A stretch of 64,000 nucleotides of DNA, taken from assembly GCF_000383615.1 (NCBI RefSeq), contig NZ_KB911587.1, positions 1 to 64,000 on the forward strand, written 5' to 3'. The DNA comes from Streptomyces canus 299MFChir4.1 (GTDB lineage Bacteria > Actinomycetota > Actinomycetes > Streptomycetales > Streptomycetaceae). The notes under the pieces are model-generated. The model worked only from the letters and a program-made list of their open reading frames with translations. It had not been told where the DNA came from and ran no database searches. Every line of letters begins with the position of its first letter. Positions within the stretch are counted from its first letter, which is position 1. This document shows positions 28,326 through 36,566 of the stretch, piece after piece. A program made the position numbers and the translations under genes.

Positions 28326-30345
28326 GGTCGATTCCCTCGATCACTCTGATGATGTCGCTCGTGTGCCCGCGCAGAGCCGTACGCTGGAGATCGGAGAGCC
28401 CGACGAAGGCCAACGCACGCTCGGTGTCGCTGCGTGCCGCTTCCCACGCTGGGCGATGACGTGTCGTGATGGTCGAGTTCGCACAACGCTCGGGACGGCA
28501 ATTGTTGAGCAAGGGCCGGTCCTCAGTGCCTGCTGTTCGGCACAGGGCGGTTTCGGGTTGGTAGTAGCAGTCGTTGAGAGTCCCGATGTGCAGAGTCTGC
28601 GCCGAGGTCTTGAGCATGGCGTGGAGGCGCCGCTCATCGACCACTCTGCCGGGAAAGTCCTGCAATTCCTCCTGTACGCGGGCAAACTCGTTGTCGGTCC
28701 GTGCACCCCCTGGAGCGGTTGAGCGCACCCCGGCCTTGAAGTCGTCGTAGCGTTCCACGATGTCGGCCAAGCGGGCCAGGGCCTCTTCGGCGGCGACTTC
28801 CGCGCGGAAACCGGAGGGCGAAGTCCCTGCGTAGCCCTCGAACATGGCTACGGAGAGGTGCTTGTACTGGACCATCCCCGCGACGGTTCCGTACGGACGG
28901 TGAGCGATGTGCCATGCCACGGTTCTGCGGAACTGGCGCGTTGTGAGATTCCACGGCTCTCCGTCGACATCGGGTACTGGAAAACCGATGCCCGCGCAGT
29001 GTGCCCGGAACGCGTTGAGGTTCTCATTCATCCGGTTGGCGGAGATCGTTGAGTACGGGCGACCAGCGACCGGTCGGCAGAACAGCAGGTCACGGTGGGG
29101 CAGGCATTCCAGGACTTCGATGGCCTGAGCGACGGGCTCGATGACCACCCAGCTCTCCGGCGCCCCTCGCCCGCCCTTGACGAGTTGCGATCGCACTTTG
29201 TGCCTGACGACGACGCCGTCCGTACTCCGTTCGGTGAAGTGACAGCCGTCTCGGAGTTCCTTGACCTCGGAGTCGCGCATTCCGGACAGATAGGCGATGA
29301 GGATGTAGCAGGCGGCTCGCAGGAGCCGTTCCTCATGGGGGACCGCGGGAGGACTGAACCTGTCCCGCCAGGGGCGCCCGGTCTGCGGATGTGGAGTGAT
29401 GGGTGTGTCCATGCCGCCAGGCTCAGGTCCAAGCCGCTCCAGTGCCCTGACGATGTGGTCATCGTAGGAGCCGCCGGCTATATCCCGCCCCGCCCCCGAC
29501 TTGCGCATGATGTACGTGTAGGCGGGTGAACCGGCCAGGTGCGGTTGGAGACCGGTGCCGTCCAGAACCGGGACCCCGCGCCCACCTGCCGCAAGACTGT
29601 CGAGATAGCGGTTCAGCCGTGCGAGAGACAGCCCGTGGATCTCGCTGACAGAGTCCTGTAGTTCCGTCAATTCGGCGCGCGCACTGATGATGTCCGGTGC
29701 TGCGGTACGTACGTAGAACAGGGCGGCCTGTACCAGCGGGGCGATGACCCTGGGCGGGATCCGGGGAGTCTGGTTTTCGTGTCTGCTCACCGCCGGGCCG
29801 CCGATGATGCGGGAGAGGGGGCGGCCGTTCCACGGATTGATCTCCAACGCGTCGGATGGCATGCCCTCTGCCGCGAGGTGGAGGCGTGGGATGACCTGGA
29901 GGCGATGGCGCAGACTGCTCGGCATCAGTTCTTCGCCGTGGCAGTGAAGCAGATAGGAATCGAGAACCGGCTGTGTCACGGTGTCCAGGCGAATCCCAGC
30001 GTGTTCGGTGTCGAGAAACCGGAAGAAACATCGCAGATTCCACCACTCCGCCGTCACTGTCGAGATGGAAGGAAGCGCACCACGAACCGGGTGTGTGTTG
30101 AGTCTCCAGAAGAGAAACTCGCGCGCGGCCTCGCGCCGGGTGGCATCACCGAGTGACTCGAAGTCGATGAAGAACTCGCTGGAGTAGCGGTTCCCCGCGT
30201 GCCCGGCGACCGCGAGATCCCAGAAACGGTCCCCGAATTGCGGCATGAGGGATGGATCGGCGGCGAGAGGACGTCCGGACAGAACCGGTGTTGTGTCGGC
30301 AGGGCGCTTGGCACCATGGCCAAGTGGTAGTGGCTGGGCGGGCAT
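28312..30345 (-). CDS. Tyrosine recombinase 3 (TnpB-like)
   Basis: A 677-residue phage-integrase-family protein. The catalytic domain (about 320-520) shows box I Arg in YLSGMRDSEVKEL, box II as NLTTRQFRRTVAWHIA where the usual His-x-x-Arg His is Arg, a KH in VQYKHLSVAMFEGYAG, and the likely nucleophile Tyr in FEGYAG. The C-terminal region carries Cys residues (DCYYQPETALCRTAG, NNCRPERCANS) that may form a zinc site. ATG at 30345 overlaps the preceding stop as TGATG; the longer in-frame reading upstream overlaps recombinase 2 and is rejected. It probably acts with the other two recombinases as a complex. Confidence 0.88.
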   Translation of the reverse strand: MPAQPLPLGHGAKRPADTTPVLSGRPLAADPSLMPQFGDRFWDLAVAGHAGNRYSSEFFIDFESLGDATRREAAREFLFWRLNTHPVRGALPSISTVTAEWWNLRCFFRFLDTEHAGIRLDTVTQPVLDSYLLHCHGEELMPSSLRHRLQVIPRLHLAAEGMPSDALEINPWNGRPLSRIIGGPAVSRHENQTPRIPPRVIAPLVQAALFYVRTAAPDIISARAELTELQDSVSEIHGLSLARLNRYLDSLAAGGRGVPVLDGTGLQPHLAGSPAYTYIMRKSGAGRDIAGGSYDDHIVRALERLGPEPGGMDTPITPHPQTGRPWRDRFSPPAVPHEERLLRAACYILIAYLSGMRDSEVKELRDGCHFTERSTDGVVVRHKVRSQLVKGGRGAPESWVVIEPVAQAIEVLECLPHRDLLFCRPVAGRPYSTISANRMNENLNAFRAHCAGIGFPVPDVDGEPWNLTTRQFRRTVAWHIAHRPYGTVAGMVQYKHLSVAMFEGYAGTSPSGFRAEVAAEEALARLADIVERYDDFKAGVRSTAPGGARTDNEFARVQEELQDFPGRVVDERRLHAMLKTSAQTLHIGTLNDCYYQPETALCRTAGTEDRPLLNNCRPERCANSTITTRHRPAWEAARSDTERALAFVGLSDLQRTALRGHTSDIIRVIEGIDRAHS

Positions 30346-32159
30346 CAGTGGCCTCCCAGTAGGTTGTGGGGCAGGAACAGCAGAGGCTCGGAAGACTCGG
30401 CGATTGCCTTGGCGCTGAGCACGTCGCCCTTGCTGAACCGCGGGACGATCAGTTGCAGAATCTGATGGTGAACCTTGCCAAAGCGCGCTGCCCACTCCGC
30501 TGCGGGCGTCTTGGCCCGTTCAGCCTCAATGTGGTTGAGGAAGGCCAGGATGGCTGGGAGCTTCCTTCGGGTGATCACGGCGTTGCTGCACCCCAGACAA
30601 GAGAAGAAGGAGACGGGGCATGCCTTGCCCTTGATGCCGAAAGGCGAGTCGAAGAAGCTGCGACAGGACGACAACCACAGGTCGGATTCGCCGGACAGAA
30701 GTGGCGGCAGTTCCTCGGCGGAAACGCCGAGTGACTCCCATGCGTCCGCAGGATTTTGCGTAAGCCTCTCTTCCTCATCTGGCGTCAACACCACGGGAGT
30801 CTGGGCGTCATCGAGTGCGTCCTGCAGGCCGTCTGCCACGGCCTGTTCGTGCAGATTGCGCAATGAGGGGATGTCTGCGTAGTGCGCTGCGGCGATGTCC
30901 GGTGAATGCCCCTGCACGAACGCCGACATCCTCCCGCCGGTTACCTTGTAGACAGCTGCCTTGTACGTCTTGCGAAGCCGGGAAAGGCGCAAGTCGACGG
31001 GCTTCCCCCCGTCAGTGAGCCGGTGTGTCGACACGAAGCTCCGCGCCACGCTCGACGCAGATCCAGCGCTGAAGCCGGCAGACAGAATCCCGTCCTTCGT
31101 CCGGAACTGCCACAGCGCCGACGAGCCCGTGGCCTCTCTGACAGGGGCAGTGATCCGCAGGGCCAAGCGCAGCAGCCCGCCGGGCGAGTTGGGCGAGCCG
31201 TCCCGCACCCGCATCGTGTTCCACTCCTGGCCGTGCCGACGCCGCTTGAGGTATTCGACCTGTACGTAGCCCCGGTTGGGATTCTTCAAGCAGTCGGAGG
31301 CCAACTCTCTGGCCGCTTCCACCTCCATGCCGCTTTCGAGGCAGAACAGAAGGAGCAGGGCGAACAGGTCGCGGCTGGTCGGATACACCAACGGTGCGAG
31401 ACGGCCGGGAGTATGCGCATCAGCCAGCGCCGTGCCGACCAGTTGGGCCAGCTGCTGCCGGGTGAATGTTCCTTGGCTCCGGTAGATCTCCCACAGCACA
31501 TTGGCGTCGGAGTTCCAACCCGCCATCCGTGGATCCTGTCCCTGCGCCAGGAGTGCCGGCCCGTCAAGCGTCAGGCGCCGAACTGCATCGTCGACATCGC
31601 AACGTGCAGCAGTGCGCAACTGCTCGACGATGTGCGGTGAATAGGCGTCACGAGGTGTGTACGAGCCCACCGGACCGGCAGAGGTATGAGAGAGCCGCCG
31701 GAGCATGGCTGCAGACAAGCCGGATTCCTTGTCGCTGAGGCGGCGCAAGATCCAAACGATGTCGGCGATACGTGAGTACGGCGTCCTGGAAGACTCCGGA
31801 TGCCTCTCTCGAAGGTGGCTCTCGAACCCGTCGAGGTGACGCGGGAGGAGGGCATTCACTCGCAGTTCCACGCCTTCCGTGGAGTCCAGCCAGCGTGCCC
31901 ATTCCAGGCAAGAGCGTGCGCGATTCCGGAGAGTATGTGGGGATCCAGTCCCCTGGCCTACGGTGCATGACACCGCCAGCTCGGCACCCAGAGCGCGCAG
32001 CAACCGCTGCTGCGGCTCGTGGGTCCAGTCCACGACAGCCATCCGGTCGTCCGGGAACGTGACCTCGATCTTCAGGAGTCCGAGCGTGGTTGGAGTCTGG
32101 TCAACGGTCTGGAGCACGGGTGCGTTCAACCGAGCCCGACGTTGTCCCCGGGTTACCAC
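30345..32159 (-). CDS. Tyrosine recombinase-like protein 2, catalytic residues degenerate
   Basis: A 604-residue protein with the integrase fold, second of three overlapping recombinase genes. The catalytic boxes are atypical: box I reads CLESGMEVEAARELA with Glu where Arg is expected; box II reads LRLSRLRKTYKAAVY without His; the last box is FVQGHSPDIAAAHYADI, with His and a Tyr. It may be a structural partner that does not cut DNA itself. A C-terminal Cys pair (SFFSCLGCSNAVI) is present. It overlaps recombinase 1 by 7 bp, and its stop touches the ATG of recombinase 3, which suggests fixed stoichiometry. Confidence 0.85.
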   Translation of the reverse strand: MVTRGQRRARLNAPVLQTVDQTPTTLGLLKIEVTFPDDRMAVVDWTHEPQQRLLRALGAELAVSCTVGQGTGSPHTLRNRARSCLEWARWLDSTEGVELRVNALLPRHLDGFESHLRERHPESSRTPYSRIADIVWILRRLSDKESGLSAAMLRRLSHTSAGPVGSYTPRDAYSPHIVEQLRTAARCDVDDAVRRLTLDGPALLAQGQDPRMAGWNSDANVLWEIYRSQGTFTRQQLAQLVGTALADAHTPGRLAPLVYPTSRDLFALLLLFCLESGMEVEAARELASDCLKNPNRGYVQVEYLKRRRHGQEWNTMRVRDGSPNSPGGLLRLALRITAPVREATGSSALWQFRTKDGILSAGFSAGSASSVARSFVSTHRLTDGGKPVDLRLSRLRKTYKAAVYKVTGGRMSAFVQGHSPDIAAAHYADIPSLRNLHEQAVADGLQDALDDAQTPVVLTPDEEERLTQNPADAWESLGVSAEELPPLLSGESDLWLSSCRSFFDSPFGIKGKACPVSFFSCLGCSNAVITRRKLPAILAFLNHIEAERAKTPAAEWAARFGKVHHQILQLIVPRFSKGDVLSAKAIAESSEPLLFLPHNLLGGH

Positions 32160-33607
32160 GCGCTCGCTCCCTGTGTCTGCGACAACTGAGTCGCCGTGTC
32201 CGCGACCTCGGACGTCCAGGAGTCCACCGCACCATCGATCAATGCCTGAGCCTGGTCGGTGCAGTCGAGGTAGATGTACGTCGTGGTGATCGAGGAGTGC
32301 CCCAGCAGGCGGCGCAAGTGATCGAGCGGGTCGCCAATGATCCGGCGGTACACGCCGTCGGCCACCTCATGCCTCTCAACCGAGCCGATCTGTTCATGGA
32401 TCAGCGCAGACAGTAGATGCACGGCGAAGGTGTGCCTGAGCACATGGGGTGTGGCGGCGACATCGATCTCGTACGTACGGCATCTCTCCGAGGCCCGCAC
32501 GAAGACGGACTCCCAGGCCGACAGGGACACAGGCCGAGCTTCCTGGCCCAGCCATACGCACGCCGGCCCGACGGGATGGCCCTGCTCGTCAACGAGGTAG
32601 AGCCGGGAGCGGACCGCTGGCGGCACACGTGACCAGGGAACTTTTCGGAGCCGGCCGTTCTTCGAGGGCATCCGCACACCCCGCCGGTCGGCTTGACTTC
32701 CGAGCACGGCACCGGCCGGCAGTGGGCAGCCTCGGGCGCGCCAGCGGTCGAGCATCAGGGAACGCTCGATCTCTACGTAGTCGGCCACCGCACGGAGGAC
32801 ACGGTTCGGCAGCAGGACCCTGCGTCCCTTGTCCCGTTTGGCGGTCGGCGGCGCCAGGTCGAACGGCACACTCTTCATACCCCTCTGGATGTCCAGAGTG
32901 GGGAGTTCCGGCCAGCAGAGCGACGCGGCCTCCTCGATACGCAAGCCTGTGGTGACCAGCAGCTCCGCCATGACGACGTTCCGCTCCGAGTTACGGCCAT
33001 GGAAGGACAAATCGGCGGCGTTAGCCGGCAGTTGACCGCGCAATCCGACATCGCGGAAGGCCGCGTAACGGGCGACAGACAGGAACTTCACGTTTCCGCG
33101 CTTGGCGGCCTTCTCTGCTGCACGGTTGTTGCGGACTCGCACCTGCTGTCCGGAGCCGGTGTGCCGTGAGCTCTCGTAGTACTTGAACGGCGTCCGCTCG
33201 ATCAGGGCCTCGTCCACGGCCCATGTGTAGAACTTGTCCAAGGCGGCGACGCCCCGGTTCCAGGTCGAGGCTGAGACAACCTGTGTCGGGTCGGGAGAGA
33301 CCCGCCGGGCCCGGTGGAAGGCCGTCACGTCGTCACACTCGGCTTGCCAGACGGTCTTGCCGCGATGTTCGTGGAGGAACCGTCCCCACGTCAGCAGATC
33401 GAGAGCGTACGCCCGCCACGAGTTCGCCGACCTCACCCCGAGGGTCGGCAAGGACCACAGGAAGCGGTTCAGATGTACGTCGTAGCTGCCGTCATCGCTG
33501 AGGATGAACGGCGCCCCGGCATGCAACCCATGCCTTTCCAGTGTCATCTGCGCATCGGTGACCCCGGCCGCTTCCAGCGCTCCTGGGTCGGTGAAGAAGA
33601 TCTCCAT
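32153..33607 (-). CDS. Tyrosine recombinase 1 (TnpA-like integrase)
   Basis: A 484-residue integrase with a complete catalytic set: R223 (TTGLRIEEA), H388 and R391 (PHVLRHTFAVHLL), H437 (LLGHSSITTT) and nucleophile Y446 (TYIYLDC). An N-terminal SAM-like DNA-binding domain lies at about 40-135. It is the first gene of the recombination operon and starts 64 bp inside the right end. GGGGGTG precedes ATG at 33607. It is the best candidate to cleave the CGCCTT core, with the other two recombinases assisting. Confidence 0.95.
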   Translation of the reverse strand: MEIFFTDPGALEAAGVTDAQMTLERHGLHAGAPFILSDDGSYDVHLNRFLWSLPTLGVRSANSWRAYALDLLTWGRFLHEHRGKTVWQAECDDVTAFHRARRVSPDPTQVVSASTWNRGVAALDKFYTWAVDEALIERTPFKYYESSRHTGSGQQVRVRNNRAAEKAAKRGNVKFLSVARYAAFRDVGLRGQLPANAADLSFHGRNSERNVVMAELLVTTGLRIEEAASLCWPELPTLDIQRGMKSVPFDLAPPTAKRDKGRRVLLPNRVLRAVADYVEIERSLMLDRWRARGCPLPAGAVLGSQADRRGVRMPSKNGRLRKVPWSRVPPAVRSRLYLVDEQGHPVGPACVWLGQEARPVSLSAWESVFVRASERCRTYEIDVAATPHVLRHTFAVHLLSALIHEQIGSVERHEVADGVYRRIIGDPLDHLRRLLGHSSITTTYIYLDCTDQAQALIDGAVDSWTSEVADTATQLSQTQGASAW

Positions 33608-33659
33608 CTGATCGCACCCCCTGGCCGATCAACGACGACGGAGAACGTGAGACACGGTC

Positions 33660-33677
33660 GTGCGTGGATAACGCCTT
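33660..33677 (-). repeat. Right element junction (attR): terminal inverted repeat plus core CGCCTT
   Basis: GTGCGTGGATAA (33660-33671) is the exact reverse complement of the left end. It is followed by the second CGCCTT core (33672-33677), after which host codons resume with Asp-Leu-Ser. A GTG inside this repeat (33664) is in frame with the downstream host fragment. Confidence 0.92.
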
Positions 33678-34095
33678 CGACCTGAGCCTCCTCTCCGCCG
33701 AACTGCGCCGGTACGGCCTGCCGTCCCTGCGGGAGCGCCTGGGCGGCCTCGACCCCGCACCGGTCATCGACCCGTACACCATCGACCGCTCGGTGGACCG
33801 CTACCGCCGCGGCAAGCGCAACCTCGAAGCGGTCTGCACGGAGTACGGCGTCGCGCTCGACACCGCCCACGACGCCTGTGCCGACGCGCTCGCCGCGGCC
33901 CGGCTGGCCTGCGCGATAGCCGTGCGCCACCCGAAGGTCGCGGCCCTCGGCCCGGCGGAGCTGCACCACCGCCAGATCGAGTGGTACGCGGAATGGGCGG
34001 CGGACTTCCAGAGCTTCCTGCGCCGCAAGGGCGACGCGACGGCCGTGGTCGACGGCGTCTGGCCGCTGCGCGAGCCGGCCGACGAGACCGTGTGA
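33678..34095 (+). pseudogene. 3' part of interrupted DnaQ-like exonuclease gene
   Basis: The C-terminal 139 codons of the host exonuclease, beginning with DLSLLSAELRRYGL and including the ExoIII-type LDTAHDACADALAAARLA. The frame fits the 5' part at 24726-25030 perfectly once the element and one CGCCTT are removed. In situ, a GTG within the element end (33664) could start a 143-residue fragment MDNAFDLSLL..., but no ribosome site is visible. The fragment lacks ExoI and should be inactive alone. Codon bias is still intact, so the disruption looks recent. Confidence 0.92.
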
Positions 34096-34102
34096 GAGGG
34101 CG

Positions 34103-34639
34103 TCACCCCGGCAGCGCATCCGGCAGCGCATCCGGCAGCGCATCCGACAGCGGAGGACTCGCGACGGGCTCCACCCGCGGCTTCGCCAACCGCTCGTTGT
34201 CGGCCCCCGACATGCACAGCGACCGGTCCAGCCGGGCGGCGTTGAAGTACAGCCGGGGCTGCTTCACGACCTCCGGATCGGCGACGACCTCCAGCTCGGG
34301 GTCGAAGCTGAACGGCAGCACCGTGCCGGGGATGGCGCGGGCCAGCCGCTCGGCGGTCTCCGCATCGCTGAACCCGACATAGCGCGCGGCGAACAGCGCC
34401 CGGACCGCGTCCAGGTCCACGCGCCGGTCCCCGGGGACGACCGCGAGGACATGCCGGGTGGTCCGGCGGTCCACCTTGACCCGCAGCACGATGCACTTCG
34501 CCGCCTCGGAGGCGGGGTGACCGCGCAGCGCGCACACGGCGTCCGTGGTGCCCTCCGGGGCGTGGTCGATCAGCTCGTAGTCGACGGCGGAGGCGTCGAG
34601 CAGGGAGATCAGCCGGTCGTAGGTGTCGTCGCCGGCCAT
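34103..34639 (-). CDS. YbaK/prolyl-tRNA deacylase-domain protein
   Basis: A 178-residue cytoplasmic protein with the YbaK/EbsC fold (VDYELIDHAPEGTTDAVCALRGHPASEAAKCIVLRV, VVPGDRRVDLDAVRALF, TVLPFSFDPELEVVADP). Family members hydrolyse mischarged aminoacyl-tRNAs, mainly Cys- or Ala-tRNA(Pro). The C-terminus ends in a DALPDALPDALPG tail encoded by a 12-bp tandem repeat, unlikely to be part of the enzyme core. ATG at 34639 lies inside the 3' end of the EamA gene (31-bp overlap, same strand), so the two are probably co-translated. Confidence 0.88.
   Translation of the reverse strand: MAGDDTYDRLISLLDASAVDYELIDHAPEGTTDAVCALRGHPASEAAKCIVLRVKVDRRTTRHVLAVVPGDRRVDLDAVRALFAARYVGFSDAETAERLARAIPGTVLPFSFDPELEVVADPEVVKQPRLYFNAARLDRSLCMSGADNERLAKPRVEPVASPPLSDALPDALPDALPG
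34110..34145. repeat. Three tandem 12-bp repeats at the end of the YbaK gene
   Basis: GGCAGCGCATCC occurs three times in direct succession, encoding the DALP repeats at the protein C-terminus; a fourth degenerate copy follows. Copy number may vary between strains. Confidence 0.9.
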
Positions 34640-35565
34640 CGGGTGTCCTCTTCGGTGGGATGAACTGCGGTGCGGGGCGGGGTGGTTGTGCGATGGGCGC
34701 GTTCCACGGACTGCCCCCAGTAGGTACCGGCGAGCATCATGACCGCGCCGAGCCCGGTCAGTGCGGTGAAGTGCTCGCCGCCCAGGGCGACTCCCGCCGC
34801 CGCGGCCCAGATCGGCTCGGTGCCGAGCAGCAGACTGGCCCGGCTGGCCGAGGTGCGCTGCACCGCCCAGGTCTGGGCGAGGAAGGCGAACACACTGCAG
34901 AACAGGGCGAGATAGAGCAGTTGTGTCCAGGTGGCCGGGTCCGCGTGGGCCAGGGCCGGAAGCTCGTGCGCGGCCAGGGGGAGGAACAGGACCGTGCCGA
35001 CGAGGGTCTGCACGGTCGTGAGGTGCAGCGGCCGTATCGCCCGGCCCGCGGTGAGCCGTCCGACGAGGGCGACATGGCCGGCCCGTACGACCGCGGCGCC
35101 GAGCATCAGCAGGTCTCCGAGGCGGGGCGCGTGGAAGCCGTTGCCCACCATGAGGAGCCCGACGGCCAGGACGCACACACCGGCGGCCGCGTAGAACACG
35201 GGCGGCAGACCGCCCCGCCGGCCGGTTCGGTCGAGGAGGGGCGTGAGGACGATGGTCAGGCTGATGATGAGGCCCGCGTTGGCGGCGCTGGTGTGGGCGA
35301 CGCCGTAGGTCTCGACGGCCAGGACGGCGGCCTGGGTGAGGCCCAGGGGCACCCCCGCCCGCAGCTCCTCGCGGGTCCACCGGCGCGGCCCGCGCCCGGG
35401 GAGGACGACGACGCCCAGGCAGGCGAGCGCGGACAGGGCGTAGCGGACGAGGAGCACCAGCAGGACAGGGAGGGCGGACGTCGCCGTCTGGGCGGAGAGA
35501 TAGCTCGAACCCCAGACGATCGCGACCAGCAGGAGTACCACGTCGGTACGGCGGGCGTCGGACAT
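34609..35565 (-). CDS. EamA/DMT-family transporter
   Basis: Membrane protein of 318 residues with ten predicted transmembrane helices in two EamA repeats (VVLLLVAIVWGSSYLSAQTA at the start; SVFAFLAQTWAVQRTSASRASLLLGTEPIWAAAAGVALGGE in the second repeat). Family members export amino acids or metabolites. The ATG at 35565 is chosen by homology (MSDARRTDVVLLLV). It faces the LysR gene across 74 bp, the usual layout for a transporter under control of a divergent LysR regulator, and overlaps the YbaK gene downstream. Confidence 0.9.
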   Translation of the reverse strand: MSDARRTDVVLLLVAIVWGSSYLSAQTATSALPVLLVLLVRYALSALACLGVVVLPGRGPRRWTREELRAGVPLGLTQAAVLAVETYGVAHTSAANAGLIISLTIVLTPLLDRTGRRGGLPPVFYAAAGVCVLAVGLLMVGNGFHAPRLGDLLMLGAAVVRAGHVALVGRLTAGRAIRPLHLTTVQTLVGTVLFLPLAAHELPALAHADPATWTQLLYLALFCSVFAFLAQTWAVQRTSASRASLLLGTEPIWAAAAGVALGGEHFTALTGLGAVMMLAGTYWGQSVERAHRTTTPPRTAVHPTEEDTRWPATTPTTG

Positions 35566-35639
35566 GCGCCCACCCTGCCCCCATCCATCTCTGCAGCCCA
35601 GAACCAACTTCTTCAACGATCTTTTAGAACTCCTACACT

Positions 35640-36554
35640 GTGGGCGTGGACGAACGACAGCTGCGGATCCTGCGGGAACTCGGCGAGCTGGGCAGCGTCA
35701 CCGCGGTGGCCGAGGCACTGCTGGTGACCCCGTCCGCGATCTCGCAGCAGCTCAGGCTGTTGCAGCGCTCGGTCAGGGTGCCGCTGACCGAACGGGACGG
35801 CCGACGGCTGGTGCTCACGGACGCCGGTCAGGCACTGGCGGGCGCGGCCATCGAGGTGGAGACGGCACTGGCCCGCGCCCGGCACACGGTCGAGGAGTTC
35901 GTGGACCGGCCCAGTGGCGAGGTCTCGGTGGCGGCCTTCCACAGCGCGGGCGCGGCCTTCTTCCCCCTGCTGCTGCGCGCCCTCGCCGATCCCGGCGCCC
36001 CCGTGCCGAGGCTGGCCGACGAGGACGTGCCGCAAGAGGACTTCCCGCGCCTGACGCGCGCGTACGACATCGTCCTGGCCCACCGCCTCGACCACGCCCC
36101 CGCCTGGCCGCCCACGGTGACGGCCACCACGCTCCTGCGGGAGCCACTGGACGTGGCCATGCCCGCCGGCCATCCGCTGGCGGCCAAACGCCGGGTGACT
36201 CCGGTGGACGTGGCCGACGAGCCCTGGATCACCGTCCACGACGGCTTCCCGGTCATGGCCACCATCGAGGCCATCGGGGCGGCAGCGGGCCGCCGCCTCC
36301 ACCTGGCCCATCGCATCAACGAGTTCGCGGTGGCGGCGGAGGCGGTGGCGGCGGGCGGCGGCCTGGCATTGATGCCCCGCTGGACGACGCGCCGGCATCC
36401 TGCGCTGGTGCTCAGACCCTTGAGCGGCGTACAGGCGAGGCGCCACATCGACGCCCTTTACCGCCCGGAGAGGACGGCGAGAAGGGCGGTCCGCACGGTT
36501 CTGACGGAGCTGAGGTCGGCGGCCGTGCTGATTCGGGGCGAGTCGACTCCCTAG
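35640..36554 (+). CDS. LysR-family transcriptional regulator
   Basis: A 304-residue regulator with an N-terminal winged helix-turn-helix (ERQLRILRELGELGSVTAVAEALLVTPSAISQQLRLLQRSV) and a C-terminal periplasmic-binding-like effector domain (from about 90). The N-terminus is of the type that regulates divergent EamA/DMT exporters. GTG at 35640 or 35646 may be the start. The intergenic region (35566-35639) should carry both promoters and the LysR site; the AT-rich CTTTTAGAACTCCTACACT at 35619-35637 is a candidate for its own -10 region. Confidence 0.92.
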   Translation: MGVDERQLRILRELGELGSVTAVAEALLVTPSAISQQLRLLQRSVRVPLTERDGRRLVLTDAGQALAGAAIEVETALARARHTVEEFVDRPSGEVSVAAFHSAGAAFFPLLLRALADPGAPVPRLADEDVPQEDFPRLTRAYDIVLAHRLDHAPAWPPTVTATTLLREPLDVAMPAGHPLAAKRRVTPVDVADEPWITVHDGFPVMATIEAIGAAAGRRLHLAHRINEFAVAAEAVAAGGGLALMPRWTTRRHPALVLRPLSGVQARRHIDALYRPERTARRAVRTVLTELRSAAVLIRGESTP

Positions 36555-36566
36555 GGGTGCCACCGG

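Larger units (their letters stand above)
25031..33671. mobile_element. 8.6-kb tyrosine-recombinase element inserted in the exonuclease gene
   Basis: Bounded by perfect 12-bp inverted repeats (25031-25042 and 33660-33671) and flanked by 6-bp direct repeats CGCCTT (25025-25030 and 33672-33677). Excision with one repeat restores the host frame exactly. The recombination module reads leftward from the right end: recombinase 1 (484 aa), recombinase 2 (604 aa), recombinase 3 (677 aa) and a DUF6262-type protein (135 aa), with overlapping frames. Cargo consists of an exonuclease homologous to the disrupted gene, an MFS exporter and an ArsR regulator. Codons use visibly more A/T at third positions than the flanks. 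The architecture is like Tn554 (TnpA, TnpB, TnpC, 6-bp crossover) and recombinase-in-trio elements. The circular joint would place GTGCGTGGATAA and TTATCCACGCAC around CGCCTT. Confidence 0.93.

Noticed and set aside
30345..30495. Longer start for recombinase 3
   Set aside because: The extra 50 residues overlap recombinase 2 and are not integrase-like; TGATG at 30345 is the better start.
25031..33671. Integration into a tRNA gene as for typical actinomycete elements
   Set aside because: No tRNA sequence lies at either junction; the target is a protein gene with a 6-bp core.
25025..33677. DDE-type transposition with a 6-bp target duplication
   Set aside because: No DDE transposase is encoded; the three recombinases are tyrosine type, so the 6 bp is better read as a crossover core.
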